Both the position numbers and the translations under genes were made by a program. Under the pieces are notes generated by a model that saw only the letters and a program-made list of their open reading frames with translations, had not been told where the DNA came from and did no database searches. From assembly GCF_030505395.1 (NCBI RefSeq), contig NZ_CP130044.1:1-64000 (forward strand): a DNA stretch of 64,000 nucleotides. The letters run 5' to 3'. Every line of letters begins with the position of its first letter. The first letter of the stretch is position 1. The stretch comes from Asticcacaulis sp. ZE23SCel15. GTDB lineage: Bacteria; Pseudomonadota; Alphaproteobacteria; Caulobacterales; Caulobacteraceae. Of this stretch, positions 34,841-42,641 are shown piece by piece.

Positions 34841-36517
34841 ATGACCCAGGCGAACGGCTCAGGACTTCGTTTACCTCGACGGATCGGGGCCGAAGAAGCT
34901 CGCGATCTGGCTTCATGGCTAATTTTTCTAACGGCCATCGCCATTGGTGCCTATTTCGACCTGTTCCGCGGTCTGGTTATTTTTGCTCACAGCCACCATA
35001 CAGCGTGGATTAATGTCGGCGCGTTTGTGTTTCTGGCGGTTCTGGTGTGCGGCTACGCCCTGTCACACCGGCGCGCCATTGCGCTCAAGGCTGCGCTCAA
35101 AACCCGCGACGAGGCCGAGATACGGCTGAATGAGGTTGCTTTTTTTGATGCCCTGACCGGACTGCCTAACCGGCGCAAGCTGGGCCATGATCTGGCTGAG
35201 GCCCTGTCGTCGCCCAATGCCCGTGTCGGCCTGATGATGATCGATCTCGATAATTTCAAACCGCTCAATGATGCCCACGGCCACCGCACCGGCGATCTTT
35301 TGTTACAGATGGTGGCTGAACGCATGGCCGACGCCTTGCGCGATCAGGGCCAGCTTTACCGAACCTCCGGTGATGAATTCGCAGCTCTGCTATCGGCCCC
35401 AGCCGATGACGCGGCCCATGCCAATACGGCCCTTCGCCTGTTGCAGGCCTTCGCGGCCCCGTTTGAGGTCACGACCGATGCAGGTGTGACCTGCCATCTG
35501 GCCGCCAGCATCGGCATTGCCCTGGCGTGTGAGGCCCATAGCCTGACCGGCAGCGAGCTTTTGAAACGTGCCGATATGGCCCTGCACCGCGCCAAGGACG
35601 ATGGCCGAGGGCAGTTCCGTTACTATGATCAGGAAATGGATGCCCGTATTCAGGCCCGCGCCCGGATCGAAGCCGACATGCGTCAAGCCATACTCAAAGG
35701 CGAAATCAGAGCCTATTATCAGCCTCTGGTCACGCTCTCGACCGGGCAGATCGAAGGCTATGAGGTTCTGGCGCGCTGGCACCATCCGCAAACCGGCACC
35801 ATCGCCCCCTATGCCTTTATTTCGGTCGCCGAAGATATGGGGCTGATCGATCAGTTAACGCTGCAACTGCTGGATCAGGCCTGTGTCGATGCTCAAGGCT
35901 GGCCGGACGATATCTATATTTCGCTCAATATTTCGCCCAACCAGCTTATGGATGATCAGTTATCCAAAGACATTCTGACCTTGCTGGATAGTTATGAGTT
36001 TCCGCCCTCACGCCTTGAGGTCGAGGTGACCGAGACCGCGCTGGTTCATGATTATGAGGCCGCTAAGCGCATTTTGTTTGCCCTCAAAGCCAAGGGGGTG
36101 CGTATCGCGCTCGATGATTTCGGCACCGGCTATTCCAACCTCAACCACCTGCGTGAACTGCCGATCGATAAGCTCAAGATCGATTCGTCCTTTGTCATGG
36201 CTGCCCAGCGCACCCCGGCCAGCCGCAAGATCGTTGAGGCCATTTTAAGCCTATGCAAAAGCCTTGATCTGGCCACCACCGCCGAAGGGATCGAAAACTT
36301 CGAGACCGCCCACTGGCTGTCCGAGCAGGGCTGCAAAACTGGTCAGGGCTTTTTGTTCGGCAAGGCCATCAGCGGCGAGGAAATCACCGTCAATGGCTTT
36401 TGCGACGATCAGATCGAGGCCCTGCGCATTGCCCTGTCGGCCCTGATCGCCGCCGATCCGGAAAAATCGGCCCTGATGACTGATGGGCGCTTTCCGGCCT
36501 TGCTGGCGGCGAAGTAA
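34841..36517 (+). CDS. Membrane GGDEF-EAL protein (cyclic di-GMP turnover)
   Basis: A 558-residue protein. Two membrane helices (about 26-48 and 57-75) are followed by a GGDEF domain with SGDEF (176-180) and an EAL domain with EVL (308-310). The inhibitory RxxD site is lost: Arg is present but Asp is replaced by Gly. The EAL metal ligands look complete (E308, N363, E396, DD 425-426, K in DKLKID, E482), so phosphodiesterase activity is plausible; cyclase activity is uncertain with Ser in the first GGDEF position. A CtrA-like site upstream suggests cell-cycle control. Confidence 0.92.
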   Translation: MTQANGSGLRLPRRIGAEEARDLASWLIFLTAIAIGAYFDLFRGLVIFAHSHHTAWINVGAFVFLAVLVCGYALSHRRAIALKAALKTRDEAEIRLNEVAFFDALTGLPNRRKLGHDLAEALSSPNARVGLMMIDLDNFKPLNDAHGHRTGDLLLQMVAERMADALRDQGQLYRTSGDEFAALLSAPADDAAHANTALRLLQAFAAPFEVTTDAGVTCHLAASIGIALACEAHSLTGSELLKRADMALHRAKDDGRGQFRYYDQEMDARIQARARIEADMRQAILKGEIRAYYQPLVTLSTGQIEGYEVLARWHHPQTGTIAPYAFISVAEDMGLIDQLTLQLLDQACVDAQGWPDDIYISLNISPNQLMDDQLSKDILTLLDSYEFPPSRLEVEVTETALVHDYEAAKRILFALKAKGVRIALDDFGTGYSNLNHLRELPIDKLKIDSSFVMAAQRTPASRKIVEAILSLCKSLDLATTAEGIENFETAHWLSEQGCKTGQGFLFGKAISGEEITVNGFCDDQIEALRIALSALIAADPEKSALMTDGRFPALLAAK

Positions 36518-36520
36518 TTA

Positions 36521-36543
36521 GAGCGAAATGCACCATTTCGCTC
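36521..36543. terminator. Hairpin between convergent genes
   Basis: GAGCGAAATG-CAC-CATTTCGCTC is a perfect 10-bp stem with a 3-nt loop, 4 nt after the GGDEF-EAL stop. No U-run follows on either strand. GGTGGC-GGA-GCCACC lies further on, about 36569-36583. Confidence 0.5.
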
Positions 36544-36618
36544 AGGCCGCCATTGCGGCGGCGGCCAAGGTGGCGGAGCCACCGCCCGGCGAGGGACTTA
36601 AGAACTATCTAGGCCGGA

Positions 36619-37131
36619 TTATCTGGGTCTCTGGGGCCCGCGATCGCCAAACCACCACGCCAGTGCGGTTGAGGCGCTGAACGTCACCGCATTGACGAAG
36701 GTGATGACGATGTCGTCTCGGATCGCCGAGGGCAATTTCGCTCCCAGAGCCGTGAAGAACAACAGGCTGAACACCAGCCAGATCAGCACCGTGAGTGTCG
36801 GCCGCACCAGTGCCCGCACCGCCTCAACCCACACATAGCCGCCAGTCAGTTTCGCCTCAGCCGCAATCGAGGCCTCAAGCCCCGCCCAGCGGCCTTCGGT
36901 ATCGGCGCGGTCTAACGCCTGCTCCGCCTGACGGGCCTGCGCCTCCGACTGCGCCCCGATAAGCCGCAGGTCGTGGTCCCAGCGATCGCGGTCATGGGCG
37001 ATATCCATGGCGCGGTCTTTGCGTTTTTCGCGCAACTCATAGATGCCGATCAGGCGGCTCAGACCAGAGCCCATCGCCCCGAACAGCCCGCCCAAAGCGC
37101 CCGCGCCACCGATCATATCCAGCAAAGTCAT
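36619..37131 (-). CDS. Phage-type holin-like membrane protein
   Basis: A 170-residue protein. A Gly-rich start (DMIGGAGALGGLFGAMGSG) is followed by a charged helical region (about 32-90), then two clear membrane helices (about 110-128 and 142-161) and a basic end. This layout resembles the three-helix holins found with gene-transfer agents and prophages (GTA_holin_3TM type); the match is by pattern only. GGAG lies 8 nt before ATG. It starts 5 nt after the DUF2793 gene, so the two are one unit. Confidence 0.6.
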   Translation of the reverse strand: MTLLDMIGGAGALGGLFGAMGSGLSRLIGIYELREKRKDRAMDIAHDRDRWDHDLRLIGAQSEAQARQAEQALDRADTEGRWAGLEASIAAEAKLTGGYVWVEAVRALVRPTLTVLIWLVFSLLFFTALGAKLPSAIRDDIVITFVNAVTFSASTALAWWFGDRGPQRPR

Positions 37132-37135
37132 GATC

Positions 37136-38794
37136 TTAGCTCCGGTAATTAAAGCTATAGGCCGACACTGAGGTCATAGCCCTCTGGCCCGTGCCCGTAT
37201 TGGTTACGGCGGTAAACAGCCCTAACTCCGGCGACCATGCCACGCTGCGCCAGCCCTTATCGGCAGCACTGACGCCCAATGACCAGTTGATACCATCGGC
37301 TGAGGTCATCACACGGTTGCCCGTGCCGGATGACGCCACCGCACAAAACAGACCAATCTCAGCCGCCCACGCCACGCTACGCCACTCAAGATCGGCGGCG
37401 GTTGCCCGTAATGTCCATATAATGCCGTCCTCGGAGGTCATGGCGCGGCTGCCGACACCCGATGCTGCCACCGCCACCAAACGGTTCAATTCCGGCGAAA
37501 AGCATAGGCCCTGCCAGTCAAGGTCAGCCGGTGTGGTGCGTAAGGTCCACATCACCCCGTCGGCTGAGGTCATAACACGGCTGCCGGTGCCGGAGTTGGC
37601 CACCGCGATAAACAGGCCGATTTCGGCGGCCCATACGACGCACCGCCCATCAAAATCCGCCGGGGTCGTTCGCGCCGTCCAGACCACCCCGTCGGGTGAG
37701 GTCATCACCCGGTTGCCCGTACCGGAGGCGGCGACGGCGCAAAACAGATGCCGCTCCGGCGACCAGCACACACTCGACCAGTTGTGATCGGCGGCGGAGG
37801 TTCGCGCCGTCCAGGTGACACCGTCAGGTGAGGTCATGACCCGGTTACCCGCCCCCGAAGCCGCCACCGCGCAGAATTGCCAGGTTTCCACCGACCAGCA
37901 CACACTCATCCAGTTATTGTCCGCCGCCGATGTACGCGCGGCCCACGTCACCCCATCATCAGAGGTCATGACGCGGTTGCCGGTGCCCGTCGCCGCCACG
38001 GCGCAGAACCGGCCCAACTCCGGCGACCAGACGACACTTTGCCAGTCATGGTCAGCAGGTGTGGTGCTGTTCAGCCACCCCTGCCCTGCAACGTGGCGGC
38101 GCTGAACGACATTGGCGGTTTTAAAGGGTGCTGTGGCCAACCGCACGCGCCCGGAGACGTGATTGACCCGCAAGGCTTCACGCCAGTTCATGCCGTCTGA
38201 GACCTTAAGCGTCAGATCATCATCGCCCAACAGCCCCAAAAGCGCACGGGTCTCGAATTCTGACTGCCACAGGATCTGTACATCAGCGTCATCGGCACTG
38301 CGGTTGAGCGTCAGACTGAAATCACCGCTGCCGCCATCTTCGGCCGACATGAGGGCCGCTGGGCTTTTGAGCGCCAGCCGGTTATAACTATCGGCACCGG
38401 TGCCAATCCCCAGCCGAAGCAGATTATCTATCGCTTTCAGGTGACTTTCCAGCGCCACCCAGCCGGTGTCCGTACGCACCACAAAGCTTTGGGTATCGGC
38501 GACATAAACCAGAGCACCGGCGGGTATATTGATCACCGCCCATAGGTGGGTATCATAGCGCATCATCGCCCCATTGGGCTGTCCCGCCCACTCGGCCCCG
38601 CTGGCGCCTGATGTCAGGATATAGGCGTCCCCATTTGCCGGCGTGGCGGGCTGTGCGGTCACGCTCACACTTAAGACGCGGGCGTGGATAAGGGCGTCGC
38701 AGCGCATCAGGGCTTCGTTCAGGGTGATGTGTTTCTGGCTCTGCCCCGCCGCCAGCAGGGCAAGGTTCAGGCGCGGTGTCTGGGTGTCGGGCAC
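37136..38794 (-). CDS. DUF2793 tail protein with seven-repeat Asp-box propeller
   Basis: A 552-residue virion-type protein. Residues 1-115 match DUF2793 (TPRLNLALLAAGQSQKHITLNEAL, ANGDAYILTSGASGAEWAGQ), found in phage and gene-transfer-agent tail regions. A linker (about 120-240) resembles the usual DUF2793 follow-on (LGIGTGADSYNRLALKSPAAL). Residues 244-552 are seven tandem 44-residue repeats, each with SVxWSPE, FCAVA, GTGNRVMTS and DGVxWTxR; S-x-D-G-x-x-W is Asp-box-like. Seven repeats suit a seven-bladed propeller, probably for receptor binding. It starts at GTG with GAGGA 6 nt upstream. Confidence 0.8.
   Translation of the reverse strand: MPDTQTPRLNLALLAAGQSQKHITLNEALMRCDALIHARVLSVSVTAQPATPANGDAYILTSGASGAEWAGQPNGAMMRYDTHLWAVINIPAGALVYVADTQSFVVRTDTGWVALESHLKAIDNLLRLGIGTGADSYNRLALKSPAALMSAEDGGSGDFSLTLNRSADDADVQILWQSEFETRALLGLLGDDDLTLKVSDGMNWREALRVNHVSGRVRLATAPFKTANVVQRRHVAGQGWLNSTTPADHDWQSVVWSPELGRFCAVAATGTGNRVMTSDDGVTWAARTSAADNNWMSVCWSVETWQFCAVAASGAGNRVMTSPDGVTWTARTSAADHNWSSVCWSPERHLFCAVAASGTGNRVMTSPDGVVWTARTTPADFDGRCVVWAAEIGLFIAVANSGTGSRVMTSADGVMWTLRTTPADLDWQGLCFSPELNRLVAVAASGVGSRAMTSEDGIIWTLRATAADLEWRSVAWAAEIGLFCAVASSGTGNRVMTSADGINWSLGVSAADKGWRSVAWSPELGLFTAVTNTGTGQRAMTSVSAYSFNYRS
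37139..38065 (-). repeat. Seven tandem 132-nt coding repeats
   Basis: The C-terminal part of the DUF2793 gene is seven in-frame copies of a 132-nt unit (44 codons). Copies are diverged but share strings such as GTCATGACCCGGTTACC on the plus strand. The last copy lacks the final DGxxW blade element. Such repeats allow copy-number change by recombination. Confidence 0.85.
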
Positions 38795-38869
38795 AATTGA
38801 TCCTCAGATAAAATGGGTCTGAGGTCAGGATGGCGGCGCAACCGGGTGCGGGCACAGACGCGGGGATAG

Positions 38870-39331
38870 TTATGGATGAAGGTAAATGACCCGCTTTTTG
38901 CCCTTGACGGCTTTCATCGCCGCGACGTGGTCAGCATGAGCCCCTGACGCATGGGCTTCGCGTTTGCTGGCGGCGACGTAGTGGGTTTTGTCTATATAGT
39001 TCTGCACCAGCTTGGCGGCATAGAGATGGCCCTGAAAGAACAGGTCGGCGGCTTGACCGACCACCGGCACCGAGCTTACGCCGTTATCGACAAACAAAAC
39101 CCCAACCGCCATCAGAAAGGTCGGTAAATCCATGCGCGCCCGAATACCGTGCAGCAGGATAATAATACTGGCCCCGATGCTGTAAATCAGCCCCGCCCCC
39201 GGTATCCAGGTCAGAATCCCGTCAAGACCGATACCAAATGGCCCAAGCCCGACAACGCGGTCAGACAGGCGCTTAATCGTGCCGACCTGTTCATAGACGC
39301 GGTTCACATCTTCATGAGATTTCACAAACAT
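38870..39331 (-). CDS. DUF4112 family protein
   Basis: A 153-residue protein with two hydrophobic helices (about 47-62 and 70-95) within the DUF4112 domain: RLSDRVVGLGPFGIGLDGILTWIPGAGLIYSIGASIIIL. The C-terminus is basic and helical (KREAHASGAHADHVAAMKAVKGKKR). The frame opens at TTG 39373, but ATG 39331 gives the usual N-terminus. It is divergent from the YbjQ gene. Family function unknown. Confidence 0.87.
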   Translation of the reverse strand: MFVKSHEDVNRVYEQVGTIKRLSDRVVGLGPFGIGLDGILTWIPGAGLIYSIGASIIILLHGIRARMDLPTFLMAVGVLFVDNGVSSVPVVGQAADLFFQGHLYAAKLVQNYIDKTHYVAASKREAHASGAHADHVAAMKAVKGKKRVIYLHP

Positions 39332-39415
39332 AGGCCTTGCCCCCCGCAAGGATGTGGATATTAATCCGTGCAATCACCTGCCATTTAGGCACAGCTTAAA
39401 TCAAAAGGAAATACT

Positions 39416-39745
39416 ATGTCCGAGGGAATAATCCTGACCACGACCAACACGGTCGAAGGCCGCCCCGTCGAGGCCTATCTCGGCATTGTCACCGGCGAAG
39501 CTATTCTGGGCGCCAATATCTTTCGCGACCTGTTCGCTGGCATCCGCGATATCATTGGCGGGCGGTCTGGCTCATACGAAAAAGTTCTGCGTCAGGCCCG
39601 TGATGCGGCCCTCAAGGAAATGCAGATCGAAGCCGAAAAGCTGGGCGGCACGGCGATTTTGAGTGTCGACATCGACTACCAAACCGTCGGTCAGGGCACT
39701 ATGCTGATGGTTAGCTGCTCCGGCACTGCGGTCCGTCTGCGCTAA
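39416..39745 (+). CDS. YbjQ family (UPF0145) protein
   Basis: A 109-residue cytosolic protein of the YbjQ/DUF74 family: [34 protein letters not shown], then [22 protein letters not shown] and [15 protein letters not shown]. The family forms pentameric rings and is sometimes called heavy-metal-binding; no certain function. AAAGGA precedes ATG. The next gene begins 3 nt after its stop. Confidence 0.92.
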   Translation: MSEGIILTTTNTVEGRPVEAYLGIVTGEAILGANIFRDLFAGIRDIIGGRSGSYEKVLRQARDAALKEMQIEAEKLGGTAILSVDIDYQTVGQGTMLMVSCSGTAVRLR

Positions 39746-39748
39746 TCC

Positions 39749-40678
39749 GTGCTGATCACCCGCCTGTTTCAAATTCTATGCTTTCTGGCAGCCGCCACCC
39801 TTTTGGGTGTGGGGGTGATGGTCGCGCTCAATCCGGCTGGGCGTGAGCTGTATCTGATTGATATATTTACCTTACCTTTGCTGAGCGGGACCGCGTGCTT
39901 TGCGGTACTGATGTTGCTGCTCAGGCGACACGTAGCCTGCCTGATGACATTTACGGCCTGTCTTGCGATGGGCATAGGCTTCTGGCCCACAGCGCTGCCC
40001 GCCGGCAACCCCGCCGCAACGGATGCCAAGCCCGTGCGGGTCATGTTTGCCAATCTGTGGGTCAATAACAAAACCCCTGAGCGGCTGGCTGACTGGGTGA
40101 CGCAGACCAGCCCCGATATCGTCGTCTATATCGAAGACGGGCCCAGAGCCGAAGAACGCCTCATGCCGTTGATGAAGGCTCAGTATCCCTATCATTTCGA
40201 GACGTGGGACAGCCATGTCTTCTCACGGTATCCACTAACCCATGCCAAAGGCTATATCGACCATCGCAATCTGCACCGGGTCGATGTGATGGCGCCACAG
40301 GGCAGATTTACGCTTCTGGTGACGCACTTTACCCGCCCCTGGCCGTTTCAGCCGCCCGCTGCGCAAGTAAAACAACGCGATTTTCTGGCCGATTATCTGC
40401 ACAAATCAACCGATGACGCCACGCTCATTGTCGGGGATTTCAACTCTGCCCCCCATGCCCGTCTTCTGGATGTTCTGATGAAGGAGCAGAGGCTGCATGT
40501 CGCCGCAAGCCTCGGCGGAACATGGCCTGCGCGCCTGCCCGTACCCCTGCGGGTCAATATCGATAACGCCTTGGCGCGTGACGGGCTGCATATGTCACCA
40601 AAGACGATCGGGCCCTATTACGGCTCCGATCACCTGCCGATCATGGTCGAAGTAACGCCGATCCGGCCAAAACCTTAA
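39749..40678 (+). CDS. Membrane endonuclease/exonuclease/phosphatase-family protein
   Basis: A 309-residue protein. Three N-terminal hydrophobic helices (about 5-28, 38-57 and 62-80) are followed by an EEP domain facing the periplasm. Motifs are VRVMFANLWVNN, FTLLVTHF, TLIVGDFNSAP and the C-terminal YYGSDHLPIMVEV. The SDH and GDFN motifs support a metal-dependent phosphodiesterase, but the substrate (nucleic acid, lipid or sugar phosphate) cannot be told. GTG start 3 nt after ybjQ. Its stop overlaps the convergent gene's stop by 4 nt. Confidence 0.85.
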   Translation: MLITRLFQILCFLAAATLLGVGVMVALNPAGRELYLIDIFTLPLLSGTACFAVLMLLLRRHVACLMTFTACLAMGIGFWPTALPAGNPAATDAKPVRVMFANLWVNNKTPERLADWVTQTSPDIVVYIEDGPRAEERLMPLMKAQYPYHFETWDSHVFSRYPLTHAKGYIDHRNLHRVDVMAPQGRFTLLVTHFTRPWPFQPPAAQVKQRDFLADYLHKSTDDATLIVGDFNSAPHARLLDVLMKEQRLHVAASLGGTWPARLPVPLRVNIDNALARDGLHMSPKTIGPYYGSDHLPIMVEVTPIRPKP

Positions 40679-41220
40679 GTATCAGCTTTTGGCGCGCGCT
40701 TCTTTTTAGGCGCAGGCTTGACCAGCGGCTCCAGACTGTCGGCGGCGGTGTCCATCGCCGCCGCAACAGCTTCTACGGGCACGGGTTTTAAGGTTTCGGC
40801 GACCTCATTTTTAGCAACAAAGGCCGGGTGCATATCGACATGCGGCATACGTTCTACGGCTTCGGTGGCGACCTCTTCGGCCTCCATCATCATCTTCATG
40901 GCCGCGCGCTGAGTGTCGCGGATAGCGCTTTCAGTTTCGGCCAGCATCGTGGTCATCACAGAGCTGTCAGGCATCCACGGATTGATGAACCCTAACGGCT
41001 TGTTCCCGCCAGAGCCCGCAACCTTAGTCGCACTCAGGGCCTGCGTCACGCTCCAGGCGCTGATCCCAAACGAAGTCGCCGCCCAAAACGGCACCCACAT
41101 GGGCGACAGCGCCCCCATCCAGAAATTAGCCATGCGCTCAGACGCCTGCTGCACGGCTTTTCCGGCCTCTTCAGCCTGAGCCAGCGGGGCAAACTCGACA
41201 GTATCGTCAGCCATAGACAT
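40675..41220 (-). CDS. Phasin-like helical protein, unknown
   Basis: A 181-residue protein, mostly helical, with a Trp/Met/Phe-rich segment (MANFWMGALSPMWVPFWAATSFGISAW), then a long amphipathic helix (TMLAETESAIRDTQRAAMKMMMEAEEVATEAV) and an Ala/Pro/Lys-rich basic tail. This resembles phasins (granule-surface proteins), but the match is only in general character. The frame opens upstream; I chose ATG 41220 (a second ATG lies 6 nt downstream). Neighbours give no clue. Confidence 0.6.
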   Translation of the reverse strand: MSMADDTVEFAPLAQAEEAGKAVQQASERMANFWMGALSPMWVPFWAATSFGISAWSVTQALSATKVAGSGGNKPLGFINPWMPDSSVMTTMLAETESAIRDTQRAAMKMMMEAEEVATEAVERMPHVDMHPAFVAKNEVAETLKPVPVEAVAAAMDTAADSLEPLVKPAPKKKRAPKADT

Positions 41221-41412
41221 GATTCCGTAAATGAAATTGGGGTTAACCCAGCGTAACACGGAAAACACGCGCTGACCATGAAGTCGGCATCACAGGCGCG
41301 TTATTGCACTGCGGCATTTTGGCACTTGTTTAGCTCAAACGCCGCATGGCGCCTCACATAAGTTCCGGCGACCGGTCGGTCTTGCCAAAGCGCCTTATAA
41401 GGCACTTTGGAT

Positions 41413-42285
41413 TTACGGATTAAGCGTCCAGACCTTGGCCAACCCGCCGTTGTCGCCAAATACGGTCACCACATCGGCGGCTATGGCGCGCAGATCGGCC
41501 TCAAAGCCCACCGGCGCATTAACCGCCACCAGTGCACAGCCGTTCATCTTCATGGGATTCCACAACGGCCGCAGACGTAGTTCCGCAATCAGCAGGTCCG
41601 GGTCATGGGTTTCGCCATCAGAATCTTCATGGGCAAATAACTCATGCTCCATATCGCGCAGATAACGATCGAACGTTTCAAGGTCTTTCAGCGGCAACCA
41701 GATCAAGGCCTTAAGGTTTGGCCGCGCCGTAAGCCCCGCCTTCAACGCATCGACAATCTGCGTATAGTCATCAGACCGCTCAAACGGCGGGTCGATCAGC
41801 CAGAACATATCAGCCGGATCATCAATCTGAGCGGCATTGACGGCAAATTTGTAGCCATCGACATTCTGCGCCTTACCGCGCGGCACAATCGCTTCCTGCA
41901 AGTAACGGAAATCGTCAGGGCGCAACTCACAGCCGACATAGGCATCACCCACCCGCAGGTGGTCGAGCGTCAACACAGGTGAGCCGGGATAAAGACCGAT
42001 TGAGTTGCGAAATCCGGCCCGCTCATTCTTGGCGCGCACATAACCGGCCAACGGTTTCAGGCTGTCGGGAACATCGGAACTGAGCAGGTATTTTATGCCC
42101 GCTTCGGCTTCTTTTGAGCGCGCAAAATGCGGATCGGACAGGTCATAATAGCCCGCCCCCGCATGGGTATCGATGACAGTCAGCGGGGCCACAGACCCGC
42201 GCAAATGCTTGAGGAAGCTCAAAACCGCCGCATGTTTAGCCAGATCGGCAAAGTTTCCGGCATGAAAGCCGTGGCGGTAGTTCAT
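41413..42285 (-). CDS. rlmJ: 23S rRNA (adenine-2030-N6)-methyltransferase RlmJ
   Basis: Methylates N6 of A2030 in 23S rRNA. It has 290 residues. The start MNYRHGFHAGNFADLAKHAA is diagnostic; the DPPF-type catalytic motif is LIDPPFER; VIDTHAGAGYYDL is the SAM site. Its ATG overlaps the stop of the MmcQ/YjbR-like gene by 4 nt, so it is the last gene of a three-gene unit with the aspartokinase fusion. Confidence 0.95.
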   Translation of the reverse strand: MNYRHGFHAGNFADLAKHAAVLSFLKHLRGSVAPLTVIDTHAGAGYYDLSDPHFARSKEAEAGIKYLLSSDVPDSLKPLAGYVRAKNERAGFRNSIGLYPGSPVLTLDHLRVGDAYVGCELRPDDFRYLQEAIVPRGKAQNVDGYKFAVNAAQIDDPADMFWLIDPPFERSDDYTQIVDALKAGLTARPNLKALIWLPLKDLETFDRYLRDMEHELFAHEDSDGETHDPDLLIAELRLRPLWNPMKMNGCALVAVNAPVGFEADLRAIAADVVTVFGDNGGLAKVWTLNP

Positions 42286-42641
42286 TCCATCAGTCCCAGT
42301 TCACGCTTTAGTTTTTTAGGCAGGGCCGCCGCAATCAGATCATATGAACCGCGTAAGAGATCGCGCAGTTCGTCATCGCTCATCTCAACAGGGCCGCGCG
42401 CCTGAATCCACGTCATGCCGCGTGACGCCAGATAAGGGGCCGGGATGCAGTCGGGATGATCGCGCAGGATTTCAAACCCGACCGGCGTGACCTTGAAACT
42501 GACCCGGAACTGACCGTCCGGGGCGGTGGCGATCGCAAACACCTTACCGCCGACCTTCCACACATCTGAGCCGCCCCACTGCACCACATGGGTCGTGGCG
42601 GGTAAGGCAGCACAAAAGGCGTTAAAGTCATCAAGGGTCAT
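42282..42641 (-). CDS. MmcQ/YjbR family protein
   Basis: A 119-residue protein of the CyaY-like MmcQ/YjbR fold: FCAALPATTHVVQWGGSDVWKVGGKVFAIA, RVSFKVTPVGFEILRDHPDCIPAPYLASRGMTWI, then DDELRDLLRGSYDLIAAALPKK. The family is called DNA-binding by similarity, but the role is not firm. It is sandwiched between the aspartokinase-homoserine dehydrogenase gene (0 nt gap) and rlmJ (4-nt overlap). Confidence 0.9.
   Translation of the reverse strand: MTLDDFNAFCAALPATTHVVQWGGSDVWKVGGKVFAIATAPDGQFRVSFKVTPVGFEILRDHPDCIPAPYLASRGMTWIQARGPVEMSDDELRDLLRGSYDLIAAALPKKLKRELGLME

Noticed and set aside
36569-36600. GGTGGC-GGA-GCCACC as a possible attachment site for the tail/holin cassette.
   Set aside because: No matching direct repeat was seen at the other end near 38800-38870, and there is no integrase or tRNA.
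37139-38065. Regular 132-nt repeats considered as a CRISPR-like or non-coding satellite array.
   Set aside because: Unit length is a multiple of three, all copies are in one frame and the divergence follows protein constraints.
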